This document shows positions 35,551 to 47,534 of a stretch of DNA of 64,000 nt, piece by piece. The stretch comes from Xenopus tropicalis (taxonomy: Eukaryota > Chordata > Amphibia > Anura > Pipidae): contig NC_030683.2 in NCBI RefSeq assembly GCF_000004195.4, forward strand, positions 4,855,133-4,919,132, written 5' to 3'. Below the pieces are notes generated by a model that saw only the letters and a list, made by a program, of their open reading frames with translations, was not told the origin of the DNA and did not search any database. Position 1 is the first letter of the stretch. Every line of letters starts with the position of its first letter. Position numbers and translations under genes: made by a program.

Positions 35551-36032
35551 GGGGCACATTTACTAATCCACGAACGTCCGAAAAGCTTCTGAATGCGTTT
35601 TTTTCGTAATGATCGGTATTTTGCGAATTTTTAGCGAATTTTTCGAGCGCTCAATAGGAAAAAGTCGCGACAATTCGCGAAAGTCGTAATGGCTATGCAA
35701 AAGTCGCGACAATTCGCGAAAGTCATAATGGCTATGAAAAAGTTGCGACAATTCACAAAAGTCATAATAGCTATGAAAAAGTCGCGACAATTCACGAAAG
35801 TCATAATGGCTATGAAAAAGTTGCGACGATTCACAAAATTTGTAATGGCTATGAAAAAGTTGCGACAATTTCCGCAAATCATAACGGCTACGCAAAAGTC
35901 GCGACAATTCACGAAAAAGTTGCGACGGTGACGAAAAAAATCTCAAAAATATGAAAAAGTCGCAAAATGTTCGTTTCCAATCCGATTTTTTCCCATTCGG
36001 GATTCGGATTCGTGGATTAGTAAATCAGCCCC
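35551..36032. mobile_element. MITE carrying a 39-bp internal satellite
   Basis: The ends GGGGCACATTTACTAATCCA and TGGATTAGTAAATCAGCCCC are inverted repeats. The interior (about 35660-35930) is about seven units of 39 bp based on GACAATTCACGAAAGTCATA and ATGGCTATGAAAAAGTCGC. The minus-strand open frame with repeated FHSHYDFRELSRL residues is a repeat artefact. Non-autonomous. Confidence 0.85.
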
Positions 36033-36429
36033 ATAGTCTTTAGGGTAACAGCCCATGTATGGGGATTACATACCTGAGACACAACCCACTGACCCCATTA
36101 GTCGTCCTGTTTCCCCTATTTTAAAAGTAGTGATGAGCAAAATGTTTTGCCAAGCATGGATTTACCGCTATATAATACATAAATATATATAATATGTAAT
36201 ATAATATATAATAAATAGTTGAGGGCGTCAATAGAATAGTCTTGCGTCAAAAAAAATAGTCCCAGGCGACACGCAACATTTTCGCCGTTTTGTGAATCTT
36301 TTTTTTGAAAAAAAATGGGGTGTGGTAATTGGGCCGTGGCCACAAAAGTTGGTGTGGTCAAAACACTGTTGGCAGTTAGTAAAATAGCCTTTTTGTAGTC
36401 CAGGCAGGAAAGCAAGATTGTTAGTTAGG

Positions 36430-39090
36430 GGAGTCAGTAGTGAGGGTTCTGCCATTAGTTTGGATTTATACTGTAGCGAGTCCCGTGGGTTGGTAACCCC
36501 AGACCCCCTTCTGTTTTGGAGCGGCGGAGAATGGTTTGATGCGTGTTTATTGTTCCATACAAACTTGCCAGTTGTTCAGCATGGGGAAGGAGTCTGGAGG
36601 GGGTTTTAGTGGGATAGTTTGGAAGATGTATAGGAGCCTTGGCAAAATATTCATTTCTGCCAAACCATGATAAGGGCATTTTAGTCCAAACATTAATATT
36701 GGCTCTAATTTCCTGAATGATAGCATGGTAATGGATAGAAGCCCAGTCCTTATAACTGGCCGTCAGTAGAATTCCTAGGTAAGTCAGTTTATTTACAGTC
36801 CAGGGGGAAAGAAATTTGTCTTTTAAGGCTAGCACAGTAGGGTGAGGGAGGCTAATGTTGGGTGCACTTCATTTGTTGTAAAATGGCTTAGTAGGCTATA
36901 GCGGTCTATTTCTGGTATGGCTGGGTAACGTGTTGGTAGGCTGAGTAAGAGTAAAGAGCGGATTGTCAGCATAGGCACAAATTTTGCAATGGAAAGTTCC
37001 TGCCTTGATGCCCTGAATGTTTGGATTGTTTCGGATAGTTGAGAGAAGGGGTTCTAATGTTAGCCTACTGGGGCATGATCTGGCCATGTAATGGCGCCTA
37101 TTGCTGCCTTTTGGGTACTATCATATGTGTCATGGCTATGTGAATAGAAGGAGCCATTTTTATCTTGGGGATGGAGAATTCTCCAGCTATCTAGTAGTTG
37201 AAGCCAATGTAGTTGTTGTTTAAGCCTTTTAATTTGTTTAAATGGGAGGGATGATGTTCCAGAGGAGCAGTCTAGTTTGGGTTCTAGTGGGGTGTTGGAA
37301 TCCCCCCCTACTATTAACATCCCTTCCGCAAACAGAAGCAGCAAATCATGGATCTTGTTCATGATATCAGTCTGCTCTGTGCCAGGTAGGTAGATTGAGG
37401 CAAATGTGTACGTAAGGGAGTTCAGTTTCCCTTTGAGAAATGTGTCGTTTCCCTGAGGGTCCGTGTTGGCAGCTCTAATCTCTAATTGTAGGTTATTAGC
37501 GAGGGCAATGGCTGCGCCTCTGACTTTTGTAAATGTGGGGGGGGCTGTGTATGATCGTGGAATCATATTTGTCATAGCATTTCGGTATCTGATTGGTCTT
37601 GTAATGTGTCTCCTGGATCAGCGCAACCTGTATCTTTTTAGCTTTGAATTCTTGCAACAAGGCTCTCCTTTCCCAAGGTGAGTTCCATCCGTTTGCATTG
37701 ATCGTGTAGTTGTGGGTGAGAGTTTGGGATAAGGCATTATAGATTGTTCCTTCCATCTGGGGGAGATATAAGAAGGTCAGGAGAGAAGGGGGGAGAAGAA
37801 AAATGGGAAATGGACTTTGGGTGGAGAGGGAGTAAGAAAGATAATAACTGGGGGGAAACAAAAACCACTAGAGAAACTGATATGAGCCGTTTAATCTACA
37901 CTCGTGGTATAGGGGGGAACTCCTTTGGGGGGGTTGAGGAAGGTTGGGGATATCTGAAAGTTTTCTTGTCTCCGTGTTACTGACCTAATGGAGGTATATG
38001 GAGTTGAGATCTGGACCAGTCCTGTCAGGTTATCTGGGGTTTGTCCGTTGGGGAACATCTGCAGGGGGAAACCGTGTCTATTTGCCCGCTGTCTGAAAAG
38101 CTCAATCAGAGAGTCAGAACATCAAATTCCAAAAATGATTAACATTAAATTAAACAACATTTTCAAAATAGGTTTATTCAGTTAAACATACACATATTAT
38201 ACTGTATCCTCTGTTTATGGTTCAGCGCAGGAAGCAAAGTAGGTTGGGGGGGGCAGTTTAAGAAGGTATATAGAGGGGGGAGGGAAGGAAGGGGGGAGAA
38301 AGTTGGGATTGAGCTTCCTATAAGGTTTGGGAACCTTCAGTATAAGGAGGAATAGGATAACTATATACATTTCCATGTAGGGGGCAGATACCCACCCTGG
38401 GATTTCCAGATTATTATCATGAGCGATGGGAAAATGTCCCATTCAGTGATGAGACTTAGCTATATTTAGGTAGGAAGCAGGCAAGTCGTATGGGTTATTA
38501 AAGATTTCCCGAGTGTCGCTTGTCTCTGGGGACACTGGGCGAGAGAGCTGGGGATTGGGTGTCGCTTCCCCCACTGTCTGGATGGAGTTGCATCTCTCCT
38601 GGGAAGCGGGGTGGGGGGGTACCTCGGGCGGTTGGGTCGGGAGACCTTCCTCCGGTGCCCCTAGAATATAGTTGCGCCATTCTGTGATGTCTGGAACAGG
38701 TATGTCCAGTTGTTGGCAAAACTGTGCTGTTTCCATGGGATACCGTGGGGCAAAAGCCTTACCGCCTTTATGTGCTAGTAGTGCAAAAGGAACACCCCAT
38801 TTATATGATATGCTGCGCTCCCCCAGTTCTACTAACGTGTCTCTCACACTCACTAATTCTTGTTTTAGTGCCGCAGTCTCTGTGTATATTGTATGTTTAA
38901 GGTCAGTGCCCAAAGTCTGCAAATGGGATTTGCGCGGCATTAGTGACAGTATATTAAACATGTCTTCCAGGTTTGCGCTTCCCCCCGAGGCTGTGCCTGA
39001 GAGCGCTTGTGGCTCTGGGCTAATGCCAGGCCCGACGGACCACGAGGCGCCTCCGCCATGTTGTCTCCGGAGGTTCGGGTGTCTCTTGTG
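36430..39090 (-). mobile_element. Decayed L1/Tx1-type LINE
   Basis: On the minus strand, in the order expected of such a LINE, are three remnants. First, an ORF1-like C-terminal part at 38961-38443, which includes FALLAHKGGKAFAPRYPMET. Second, an apurinic-type endonuclease at 37861-37060 in two frames, with motifs IQETHY and VGGDSNTPL. Third, the C-terminal part of ORF2 at 36835-36455, with LTYLGILLTA and PLSWFGRNEYFAKAPIHLPN. The central reverse transcriptase between endonuclease and C-terminal part is deleted. Frameshifts and the deletion make it inactive. It lies in the spacer between segments A and B and has no counterpart to the left of A. Confidence 0.8.
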
Positions 39091-39468
39091 AGCGCGGAAA
39101 GAACTGTTTCATGCCGCCCGGAAGAGGTAAGTCCTTATGCCCGGAGTAGTTGGCAGAGGAAATGTGCTTGTTGTGCTTCCCCATCCTGCCAGGAATCCCA
39201 CAATCTGCTTTTTATCTGTTACACGGAGCTCAGTACAAGGACGTCCCACTCCCGCGCCATGCAGCCACGCCCCCTGATTGGGTCATTTTTTTGCTGCTTC
39301 TCCAGTCAGAACACAGATCTCTTGACAGACAGTAAAACTAACCAATCAAGGATCAGGTGTGGGCAGGGCTGGGGAGATATTACAAACTGAAGGCCGTGCA
39401 GAAATGAAGTCTGATAAGAAGGATCTGCAGCTGTAATCTTTACCTGTAACCAACTGTGAACTTTTTAT
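39091..39468. other. Unique spacer, no gene seen
   Basis: It may include the 5' flank of the LINE (GC-rich, on the minus strand). No exon or RNA gene is supported. Confidence 0.35.
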
Positions 39469-40735
39469 CCCACTCCCACAGGTACTATAGTGTATCCTCC
39501 CACTCCCACAGGTACTATAGTGTATCCTCCCACTCCCACAGGTACTATAGTGTATCCTCCCACTCCCACAGGTACTATACTGTATCCTCCCACTCCCACA
39601 GGTACTATAGTGTATCCTCCCACTCCCACAGGTACTATACTGTATCCTCCCACTCCCACAGGTACTATAGTGTATCCTCCCACTCCCACAGGTACTATAC
39701 TGTATCCTCCCACTCCCACAGGTACTATAGTGTATCCTCCCACTCCCACAGGTACTATAGTGTATCCTCCCACTCCCACAGGTACTATAGTGTAGTATTT
39801 ATCCTCCCACTCCACAGGTACTATATTGGTATCCTCCCACTCCCACAGGTACTATATTGTATCCTCCCACTCCCACAGGTACTATACTGTATCCTCCCAC
39901 AGGTACTATACTGTATCCTCCCACTCCCACAGGTACTATACTGTATCCTCCCACTCTACTATACTGTATCCTCCCACTCCCACAGGTACTATACTGTATC
40001 CTCCCACTCCCACAGGTACTATACTGTATCCTCCCACAGGGTACTATAGTGTATCCTCCCACTCCCACAGGTACTATACTGTATCCTCCCACTCCCACAG
40101 GTACTATACTGTATCCTCCAACAGGTACTATACTGTATCCTCCCACTCCCACAGTACTATACAGTATCCTCCCACTACCACAGGTACTATAGTGTATCCT
40201 CCCACAGGTACTATACTGTATCCTCCCACTCCCACAGGTACTATACTGTATCCTCCCACTCCCACAGGTACTATACTGTATCCTCCCACTCCCACAGGTA
40301 CTATACTGTATCCTCCCACAGGTACGGTACTATACCTCCCCACTCCCACAGGTACCATACTGCATACTCCCACAAGTACCATACTGTATCCACCAACTCC
40401 CACAGGTTACTGTATCCTCCCACTCCCACAGGTATTATACTGTATCCTCCCACTCCCACAGGTACCCTACTGTATCCTCCCACTTTCACAGGTACTATAC
40501 TGTATCCTCCCACTCCCACAGGTACTATACTGTATCCTCCCACTTTCACAGGTACTATACTGTATCCTCCCACTCCCACAGGTACTATACTGTATACTCC
40601 CACTCCCACAGGTTCTATACTATATCCTCCCACTCCCACAGGTACCATACTGTATCCTCCCACTCCCACAGGTACTATACTGTATCCTCCCACTCCCACA
40701 GGTACTATACTGTATCCTCCCACTCCCACACACTA
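39469..40735 (+). repeat. 30-bp minisatellite, about 42 units
   Basis: The unit is TCCTCCCACTCCCACAGGTA followed by CTATAGTGTA or CTATACTGTA. The left half is regular, with the G/C variant alternating for part of its length; the right half has truncated units. All frames are open with a 10-residue repeat (SSHSHRYYSV), and none is a gene. Each unit contains a pyrimidine-rich tract plus CAG|GTA. Confidence 0.95.
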
Positions 40736-40739
40736 CGCC

Positions 40740-41515
40740 TCCCTGTATATAATGTGCCGGGTTTGTACCTACAGACTCACTGTATATAATGTGCCGGGTT
40801 TGTACCTACAGACTCATTGTATATAATGTGCCGGGTTTGTACCTACAGACTCACTGTATATAATGTGCCGGGTTTGTACCTACAGACTCACTGTATATAA
40901 TGTGCCGGGTTTGTACCTACAGACTCACTGTATATAATGTGCCGGGTTTGTACCTACAGACTCACTGTATATAATATGCCGGGTTTGTACCTACAGACTC
41001 ACTGTATATAATGTGCCGGGTTTGTACCTACAGACTCACTGTATATAATGTGCCGGGTTTGTACCCACAGACTCGCTGTATATAATGTGCCGGGTTTGTA
41101 CCTACAGACTCGCTGTATATAATGTGCCGGGTTTGTACCTACAGACTCGCTGTATATAACGTGCCGGGTTTGTACCTACAGACTCACTGTATATAACGTG
41201 CCGGGTTTGTACCTACAGACTCACTGTATATAATGTGCCGGGTTTGTACCTACAGACTCACTGTATATAATATGCCGGGTTTGTACCCACAGACTCACTG
41301 TATATAATATGCCGGGTTTGTACCCACAGACTCACTGTATATAATATGCCGGGTTTGTACCTACAGACTCACTGTATATAATATGCCGGGTTTGTACCTA
41401 CAGAATCACTGTATATAATGTGCCGGGTTTGTACCCACAGACTCACTGTATATAATGTGCCGGGTTTGTACCTACAGACTCACTGTATATAATGTGCCGG
41501 GTTTTTAACCTACAG
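40740..41515 (+). repeat. 37-bp minisatellite, about 21 copies
   Basis: The unit is GTATATAATGTGCCGGGTTT followed by GTACCTACAGACTCACT, directly after the 30-bp array. Variants at ATGTG/ATATG/ACGTG and CACTG/CGCTG occur in short runs, a sign of local spreading. Confidence 0.95.
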
Positions 41516-42081
41516 ACAAGAGATAGTCTAGAGATTCTTTTTTTACATAACCAGCAAATCCACTAAGGCCCCCATTAGCTTTAGACCAGTCTGTGTAGGG
41601 CCCATATTTAGCCCCCCAAACAACCCTCCGCCTATGACTGCCCCTCCTGGGCTTTATCTTTTGCAAAATGTAAAATTGTTATTTTGTGTTTTCCATCTGT
41701 CGACTGGGACCTTTTTCTCACATTTTTCTCATCTCACAGCCCCTCCCCCTCGCCGAGTATGAAAGTCACCGGGCGACTCGATTGGATAACACACTAGAAG
41801 GTGGACTTACCCTTTAACAGAGATACAGCACATCCACAAGGTAAACAATTGGCCAAATTCTCCACAAAATATTCAGCAAATACTAAACCAATTTTGAACC
41901 TTAATTTTAATATTCAGTTATTTGACTTTTGTATAAAAGGAACCTACAGTTTGCCCACAACTCAAATCCTTGCCCTGATATTTATGGGGCACTTTTTATC
42001 TCTAAATGACACTGTTACACAGCAAATAATTCCCTCTGCCATTTAACCTTCTATTCTTGAACCAACAAATGTATTTTTATA
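41516..42081. other. Spacer and left edge of segment B
   Basis: Unique sequence to about 41970, then homology to the left edge of segment A (GATATTTATGGGG, AATTCCCTCTGCCATTTAAC, TTGAACCAACAAATGTATTT). No gene is supported. The open frame 41801-42046 has no motif. Confidence 0.45.
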
Positions 42082-42095
42082 CTGCCATCTAGTGG
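42082..42095 (-). promoter_or_regulatory. CTCF-like motif, segment B
   Basis: The minus strand reads CCACTAGATGGCAG, identical to 10520-10533 in segment A and with the same orientation. Flanks match as well (GAGAATACATTGAATACTGA). Confidence 0.5.
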
Positions 42096-42462
42096 TTCCG
42101 AATGAGAATACATTGAATACTGACCGGGTTGGCTGGGTATTGGGCTGAGAACCATTAATTATTGTTAAAACTTCGAGTTTAAATGGACGTTCGTCTCCAT
42201 GAATCGATTGGGTAGGCCTGTTGGGGGTGCCCATACACAGGCAGATAAGCTGCCGAATTGCTCTTAAATCTGCCCGTGTATGGCCGCCTTAATTTGTCTG
42301 ACGGAACAACTGTGCCAAGGGCAGAATGCCACTAAATAGGGGGTCGATTCCATGTAAATAACTATCACTAAACAACCTGAGCAGATAAGGAAAGTGAATG
42401 GGCATTGGCCAGATATCTGTCAGACGGTTTAGGGCTCCATTGTCCATTCATATCCCGCTATA

Positions 42463-42806
42463 AAGGTGGCCATACACGCACCGATATTATCGTACGAAAC
42501 CTCGTTTCGTACGATAATCGGTGCGTGTATGGCATGTCGGCGAGTCGACCGATATCGCAGGAAGCTGCCGATATCGGACGACTCGCCTATCGGACAAGTT
42601 TGAAAATTTTGATCGGGCGCCATAGAAGGCGCCTGACCAAAATTCTCCCTTCAGAGCTGAATTGGCAGAAGGAGGTAGAAATCCTATTGTTTCTACCTCC
42701 TTACCTGCCGATTCAGCCCTGAATGGTGTGTGGCGGATCTTACGATGTTTCGTGCGACCGATGGTCGTACGAAACATCGTCAGATCGCCACGTGTATGGC
42801 CACCTT
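42463..42806. mobile_element. Palindromic MITE (segment B only)
   Basis: Terminal inverted repeats AAGGTGGCCATACACG and CGTGTATGGCCACCTT bound 344 bp. A 5' sub-palindrome pairs CGCACCGATTATCGTACGAA-type sequence on both arms. Both strands carry overlapping mirror-like open frames because of the symmetry. It is absent from segment A, so it was inserted after the duplication. Confidence 0.85.
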
Positions 42807-43162
42807 AAGGATTATGGGCCATAAATGATTGGATTAGCCAGATTGGCCAAATTGGGCATAGTTTGCTCCATGTATGTTTAGTAGTAGCAATAGCTGTCTG
42901 GTTGCCAAGAGGGGCTGGAAGATGTAGCCCTAATATCTTTATATTTAACAGCTAGTGTGAGGGGCCCCACAAAGCCTGGGCCCCAGTAAGCACCTACACG
43001 CGCACATTCCCTAAACGTAGAACTAAATCTCCCATCAGACCCACTTGCTTTGTCTTCCCTCCAGATTCTCTGTCCTTTGATTTTGTGGTTATTGTAGCTC
43101 CTGGGGGGGCAGGGAAACTTTGAAATTATTTTCGTTGGTTGATCTTGTCCTGCTTTCTCTAA
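42807..43162. other. Segment B flank, no gene seen
   Basis: Unique sequence between the palindromic MITE and the 19-bp array. No exon, repeat end or RNA gene is seen. Confidence 0.35.
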
Positions 43163-43520
43163 CTTACCCTACTGTCTCCATCTTGCCCTACTGTCTCCAT
43201 CTTGCCCTACTGTCTCCATCTTGCCCTACTGTCTCCATCTTGTCCTACTGTCTCCATCTTGCCCTACTGTCTCCATCTTGCTCTACTGTCTCCATCTTGC
43301 CCTACTGTCTCCATCTTGCCCTACTGTCTCCATCTTGCCCTACTGTCTCCATCTTGTCCTACTGTCTCCATCTTGCCCTACTGTCTCCATCTTGCTCTAC
43401 TGTCTCCATCTTGCCCTACTGTCTCCATCTTTCTCTACTGTCTCCATCTTGCCCTACTGTCTCCAACTTGCCCTACTGTCTCCATCTTGCCCTAGTGTCT
43501 CCCATCTTGCCCTACTGTTC
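43163..43520 (+). repeat. 19-bp minisatellite, about 19 copies, segment B
   Basis: Same unit and orientation as 12741-13470 but half as long, with GTCCTA and CTCTA variants. The flanks on the right match segment A (CACCGTTTCCTATAGTCA). Confidence 0.95.
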
Positions 43521-43849
43521 CCATGTAACCTAATTGTCATCACCGTTTCCTATAGTCAGCATGTTTTCTTACTTTCCCCAACTCGTATCATTTTTACCTA
43601 AAATTACCACCTTCCCTTACTGCCCCCCCTTCCCTACTGTGCCCTGGGCCTGCTGTGGTTACATTTATAAAAGGCAAAAGACTAAAGCGTTTGGTAACTC
43701 CTCATATTCTGGGATGTTATGGAAAAGTAACCCACAAGCCGTGGATATTATGGTTGGACCGTATGCACCATATTTATTGCAGAATGTAGCGCATCTGTAT
43801 CATGGGAATATCTCAGGCTCAATATCATGTTTTTGTTTCCCTGTTACAG

Positions 43850-43914
43850 AAGAAACAGAACAATGGGCAGACGACTGGGCAGGTTCTACACAGGGCAAGG
43901 AGACTCCGGAATAA
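43850..43914 (+). CDS. Candidate terminal exon of a neighbouring gene, segment B copy
   Basis: Matches 13777-13841: same acceptor, one carried base, then EETEQWADDWAGSTQGKETPE and TAA. One conservative change (E to D). ATTAAA at 44004-44009. If the exon at 13777 is real, this is a copied 3' fragment that cannot form a whole gene unless other exons were copied too. No such exons are seen between 35 and 43 kb. Confidence 0.3.
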
Positions 43915-44860
43915 TCTCTGTGACGGGGGAGGACAGGCAGGGGTCTGGGTCAGAGGGGCCCCCCAGCCCAGTCCCACCCTGCATGGCTGTACTTGCTCTA
44001 TTCATTAAAGGTATTTGTGTCCAAACATGTTTTGTAGACTTTGTAGGCTTCCTCATTGTCTCTTGAGCCCCCTGGGGTTACCTGATAATCCCAGGGTGCC
44101 CACAGAGGCCGCATTATGGATCACCCCCTAATGGCCCTTTAGCAACAAACACTGGGAGCAGCACCTTCCCTGCTACAAACATTTACACACAACACGTACA
44201 ACATGTGTAATTGCATTCTGTCTGTCATGGCTGACACCACTGCAGAAGTAAAATAGCTCATGTAGAAGGCCTATGGCCTAAAGCTTTATGGGGGGCCCCT
44301 AGTAGAGCAGAGAATGGCCCCCTTACTGTTTTGGTATAAGTTTTTGCCAACATGTTTTTAGGGAATATCAGTTATTGAGACTTGAAAGTGTGACTCCTAC
44401 ACTGACTGTATTTTACTCTGATTTTATTTGGTTTCCCATAGTTCCATGCTGCACCCACAGCCCATGTGGAAGAAAATCTTTACTGTGAACTGTGTTTTTT
44501 TAATTACTTAATGAATATATATATATATTACATGGTAATACAGGCACTCACGTATAAGTCTGGGGCTAATGTGCCTGGGTGCAGTATAGCAGATATCACA
44601 TGACGTGACATCACAATAAATTACCACTTTTATTTAAGTCCTATGAGTGCGGAATCTATCTTTATGGTTTATATTATATATATATATATATATAATAAAG
44701 CAATGTTCAGATATACATTTAAATTGCTTTACATGTAGTTGCAAACGTAAAGGCAGGTGAAGCAATATCTGTCCCTGCACTGCTGGTTCTGACTACAAAT
44801 AATAAAAAATAAAGACCAATTGCAAATAGTCTCAGAATACCACTCCCCTACATAATACTA
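43915..44860. other. Flank shared with segment A, with an insertion in a TA repeat
   Basis: Matches 13842-14808. At about 44512-44690 the TA microsatellite holds an extra stretch of about 170 bp (ACATGGTAATACAGGCACTC through GCGGAATCTATC) that A lacks. No gene is seen. Confidence 0.45.
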
Positions 44861-45235
44861 AATTGTAAGCTCTTTGGGCAGGGCTCTCTTCCCCTCCCGT
44901 ATCGGTTACTGATTGCTTTATATGTTACTCCTTGTAGAGTGTAAGCTCTTTTGGGCAGGGCTCTCTTCCCCTCCTGTATCGGTTACTGATTGCTGTATAT
45001 GTTACTCCTTGTAGAGTGTAAGCTCTTTTGGGCAGGGCTCCCTTCCCCTCCTGTATCGGTTACTGATTGCTTTATATGTTACTCCTTGTAGAGTGTAAGC
45101 TCTTTTGGGCAGGGCTCTCTTCCCCTCCTGTATCGGTTATTGATTGCTTTATATGTTACTCCTTGTAGAGTGTAAGCTCTTTTGGGCAGGGCTCTCTTCC
45201 CCTCCTTTTATTGATTGCTTTATATGTTACTCTGG
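44861..45235 (+). repeat. 77-bp tandem array made from a SINE-like element (segment B only)
   Basis: About five units running GAGTGTAAGCTCTTTTGGGC through TATCGGTTACTGATTGCTTT to GTTACTCCTTGTA. In segment A the matching SINE-like element (14809-14952) is single and complete, so the array arose by amplification of its first half in B. Confidence 0.88.
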
Positions 45236-45236
45236 G

Positions 45237-47318
45237 GCAATTAACCTCCCACCCTTCAGAAAAGTCATAGCACCCGATTCCCAAATAAGCTGCTCAGTTT
45301 GACACACCATTCATGGGTCTACGACAAACGGTAGTTAATTGCCCCCTGCTGGGGCAATTAACCTCCCACCCTTCAGAAAGGTCATATCACCCCATTCCCG
45401 CATAAGCCGCACAGTTTGACACCTCATTCATGGGTCTACGACAAACGGTGGTTAATTGCCCCCTGCTAGGGCAATTAACCGCCCACCCCCTAGAAAAGTC
45501 ATTGCACCCCATTCCCGAATAAGCTGCATAGTTTGACACCTCATTCATGGGTCTACGACAAACGGTGGTTAATTGCCCCCTGCTGGGGCAATTAACCGCC
45601 CACCCCCTAGAAAAGTCATTGCACCCCATTCCCGAATAAGCTGCATAGTTTGACACCTCATTCATGGGTCTACGACAAACAGTGGTTAATTGCCCCCTTC
45701 TGGGGCAATTAACCGCCCACCCCTCAGAAAAGTCATAGTATCCCATTCCCGAATAAGCTGCACAGTTTTACACCTCATTCATGGGTCTACGACAAATGGT
45801 GGTTAATTGCCCCCTGCTGGGGCAATTAACCGCCCACCCCTCAGAAAAGTCATAGCACCCCATTCCCGAATAAGCTGCGCAGTTTTACACCTCATTCATG
45901 GGTCTACGACAAACAGTGGTTAATTGCCCCCTGCTGGGGCAATTAACCGCCACCCCCTAGAAAAGTCATTGCACCCCATTCCCGAATAAGCCACACGGTT
46001 TGACACGTCATTCATGGGTCTACGACAAACGGTAGTTAATTGCCCCCTGCTGGGGCAATTAACCTCCCACCCTTCAGAAAGGTCATATCACCCCATTCCC
46101 GCATAAGCCGCACAGTTTGACACCTCATTCATGGGTCTACGACAAACGGTGGTTAATTGCCCCCTGCTGGGGCAATTAACCGCCCACCCCCTAGAAAAGT
46201 CATTGCACCCCATTCCCGAATAAGCTGCATAGTTTGACACCTCATTCATGGGTCTACGACAAACAGTGGTTAATTGCCCCCTTCTGGGGCAATTAACCAC
46301 CCACCCCTCAGAAAAGTCATAGTATCCCATTCCCGAATAAGCTGCACAGTTTGACACCTCATTCATGGGTCTACGACAAACAGTGGTTAATTGCCCCCTG
46401 CTGGGGCAATTAACCGCCCACCCCTCTGAAAAGTCATAGCACCCCATTCCCAAATAAGCTGCACAGTTTGACACCTCATTCATGGGTCTACAACAAACGG
46501 TGGTTAATTGCCCCCTGCTGGGGCAATTAACCACCCACCCCCTAGAAAAGTCATTGCACCCCATTCCCGAATAAGCTGCATAGTTTGACACCTCATTCAT
46601 GGGTCTACGACAAACAGTGGTTAATTGCCCCCTTCTGGGGCAATTAACCACCCACCCCTCAGAAAAGTCATAGTATCCCATTCCCGAATAAGCTGCATAG
46701 TTTGACACCTCATTCATGGGTCTACGACAAACAGTGGTTAATTGCCCCCTTCTGGGGCAATTAACCACCCACCCCTCTGAAAAGTCATAGCACCCCATTC
46801 CCGAATAAGCTGCACAGTTTGACACCTCATTCATGGGTCTACAACAAACGGTGGTTAATTGCCCCCTGCTGGGGCAATTAACCACCCACCCCCTAGAAAA
46901 GTCATTGCACCCCATTCCCGAATAAGCTGCATAGTTTGACACCTCATTCATGGGTCTACGACAAACAGTGGTTAATTGCCCCCTTCTGGGGCAATTAACC
47001 GCCCACCCCTCAGAAAAGTCATAGTATCCCATTCCCGAATAAGCTGCACAGTTTGACACCTCATTCATGGGTCTACAAAAACGGTGGTTAATTGCCCCCT
47101 GCTGGGGCAATTAACCGCCAACCCTCTGAAAAGTCATAGCACCCCATTCCCGAATAAGCTGCACAGTTTGACACCTCATTCATGGGTCTACAACAAACGG
47201 TGGTTAATTGCCCCCTGCTGGGGCAATTATCCGCCACCCCTTAGAAAAGTCATTGCACCCCATTCCCGAATAAGCCGCACAGTTTGACACCTCATTCATG
47301 GGTCTACGACAAACTGTG
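45237..47318 (-). repeat. 117-bp satellite with a three-unit higher-order pattern (segment B only)
   Basis: About 18 units of 117 bp. Each has the inverted repeat TTAATTGCCCC with GGGGCAATTAA around a 5-bp loop, then GAAAAGTCAT, CCCATTCCCGAATAAGC and CATTCATGGGTCTACGACAA. As 117 is divisible by three, the minus strand gives a 340-residue open frame (MNEVSNCAAYSGMG repeats), which I do not take as a gene. From about 46185 to 47240 three unit types follow each other in fixed order. Confidence 0.95.
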
Positions 47319-47534
47319 GTTTTTTTTATAGATATTTGCACTTTTAAACTGCTATTAACAGGCAACCAGCAATTCAGCAACTGTAGGGTTAACTGACCAC
47401 AATTTATTTGACTGCGACTTTTTTGACACAACTGTGATTTTTTTTATTTGACTTTGTCTTTTTAAAATGCCGGTGGGGCTCAGTCCCTATCTGTATGAAT
47501 ACGAGCTGAGCAGCAGAACTATACGCCCTGTAAT

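Noticed and set aside
39456..40752. Frames with SSHSHRYYSV or CILPLPQVLY repeats
   Set aside because: 30-bp minisatellite open in every frame on both strands.
42405..42777. Overlapping open frames on both strands around 42.4-42.8 kb
   Set aside because: Mirror frames produced by the palindromic MITE; absent from segment A.
46088..47110. 340-residue minus-strand open frame with MNEVSNCAAYSGMG repeats
   Set aside because: It only reflects a 117-bp unit (39 codons) without a stop in that frame. No start context or splice support, and absent from segment A.
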